Assembly: GCA_905215095.1 (NCBI GenBank)
Contig: CAJMOL010000104.1
Span: 1-6,030, forward strand
Origin: an uncultured bacterium
Lineage (GTDB): Bacteria; Actinomycetota; Coriobacteriia; Coriobacteriales; Coriobacteriaceae
Length of the DNA stretch: 6,030 nt
Direction: 5' to 3'
Shown here: in pieces, positions 5,269 through 6,030 of the stretch
How the letters are laid out: each line of letters opens with the position of its first letter
How positions within the stretch are numbered: the first letter of the stretch is position 1
Notes under the pieces: model-generated
What the model was told of the DNA's origin: nothing
Databases searched by the model: none
Seen by the model: the letters and a program-made list of their open reading frames with translations, nothing else
Made by a program: the position numbers and the translations under genes

Positions 5269-6030
5269 ATGGTGAAAAAGTCACCGGAAAACACTACTCC
5301 CGCCATCGTGGACAACGTGGAGGCGCTTGAGGCCAAACTCAAATCTATGCGTGAGGCCCAGGCTAAATTCGCTGAGTACACTCAGGAGCAGGTAGACAAG
5401 ATCTTCTACGAGGCTGCTATGGCCGCCAACAAGGCTCGTATCCCGTTGGCGAAGATGGCCATCGAGGAGACCGGCCGCGGCGTTCTTGAGGACAAGGTCA
5501 TCAAGAACCACTACGCCGCAGAGTACATCTACAACGCTTACAAGAACACCAAGACCTGTGGCGTTCTGGAGCGCGACGAGGCTTACGGCATCACCAAGAT
5601 CGCCGAGCCTATCGGCATCGTGGGCGCCGTCATCCCGACGACCAACCCCACCTCCACCGCGATCTTCAAGACGCTGATCTGCCTGAAGACCCGCAACGCC
5701 ATCATCATCTCCCCGCACCCGGCAGCCGCCAAGTGCACCATCGCCGCCGCCAAGCTCGTGCTTGACGCCGCCGTCAAGGCCGGCGCCCCCGAGGGCATCA
5801 TCGGCTGGGTCGATGTCCCCTCCATCGAGCTGACCAACATGGTCATGCGCGACGTCGACATCATCCTCGCCACCGGTGGCCCGGGCATGGTCAAGGCTGC
5901 TTACTCCTCCGGTAAGCCCGCACTCGGCGTCGGCGCCGGCAACACCCCGGTCATCATAGACGATACCGCGGACATCAAGCTCGCCGTCAACTCCATCATC
6001 CACTCCAAGACGTTCGACAACGGCATGATC
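5269..6030 (+). CDS. adhE: Bifunctional acetaldehyde-CoA/alcohol dehydrogenase AdhE, N-terminal part (runs off right edge)
   Basis: AdhE reduces acetyl-CoA to acetaldehyde and then ethanol with NADH, balancing redox during fermentation; the family forms long filaments (spirosomes). The 254 residues present belong to the CoA-acylating aldehyde dehydrogenase domain. A lysine- and glutamate-rich start leads to KMAIEETGRGVLEDKVIKN (62-80), the strand-turn IAEPIGIVGAVIPTTNPTST (111-130), the NAD-binding region IIISPHPAA (145-153), ILATGGPGMVKAAYSSGKPA (199-218) and GVGAGNTP (220-227). The sequence ends SKTFDNGMI, so the catalytic cysteine, which follows this motif in the family, should be the next residue, just outside the window. 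The ATG has AAGGAG six bases upstream. The iron-dependent alcohol dehydrogenase half cannot be seen, so a shorter single-domain acetaldehyde dehydrogenase is not strictly excluded, although the sequence resembles AdhE most. Confidence 0.9.
   Translation, partial: MVKKSPENTTPAIVDNVEALEAKLKSMREAQAKFAEYTQEQVDKIFYEAAMAANKARIPLAKMAIEETGRGVLEDKVIKNHYAAEYIYNAYKNTKTCGVLERDEAYGITKIAEPIGIVGAVIPTTNPTSTAIFKTLICLKTRNAIIISPHPAAAKCTIAAAKLVLDAAVKAGAPEGIIGWVDVPSIELTNMVMRDVDIILATGGPGMVKAAYSSGKPALGVGAGNTPVIIDDTADIKLAVNSIIHSKTFDNGMI

Noticed and set aside
5281..6003. 240-codon minus-strand open frame
   Set aside because: Antisense to adhE, with the same mirrored composition; the plus strand carries clear AdhE motifs and a good start.

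Overview
The window looks like chromosomal DNA from a GC-rich gut actinobacterium of the class Coriobacteriia, most probably Collinsella or a close relative. This is inferred from GC-ending codons, strong AAGGAG-type ribosome sites, the pyrR-pyrB-pyrC-pyrK order, a zinc-ribbon L28 and an AdhE-type fermentation enzyme. No database search was possible, so the genus is a guess.

Layout. Positions 1-3289 (minus strand) hold the start of a de novo pyrimidine operon, read pyrR, pyrB, pyrC, pyrK. pyrK runs off the left edge, and pyrD and later genes probably follow. The products are the UMP-responsive regulator PyrR, aspartate carbamoyltransferase (step 2), dihydroorotase (step 3) and the electron-transfer subunit of dihydroorotate dehydrogenase (step 4). 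Positions 3290-3740 are a divergent control region. On the minus strand it carries a pyr leader with two mutually exclusive RNA pairings, a U-tract and a possible 21-codon leader peptide. On the plus strand it carries one or two promoters for rpmB, with inverted repeats. rpmB (3741-3929) ends at a strong intrinsic terminator.

Positions 4032-5116 are a compact mobile unit: an intact REP-associated (Y1/HUH) tyrosine transposase on the minus strand between 49-bp, nearly perfect inverted copies of a repeat containing TTGGGGACAGACTTAC. The transposase ribosome site can be masked by an upstream 10-bp complement. Positions 5117-5268 are the adhE control region, and adhE (plus strand) runs off the right edge just before its expected catalytic cysteine.

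Main points for a second look are an in-frame 22-residue tandem duplication inside PyrR, directly behind the PRPP loop; the pyr leader, which could work by PyrR binding, by leader-peptide translation, or both; and the self-contained transposase/repeat unit with a built-in translational brake. I saw no CRISPR, tRNA, rRNA, defence system or wholly unrecognised large gene.
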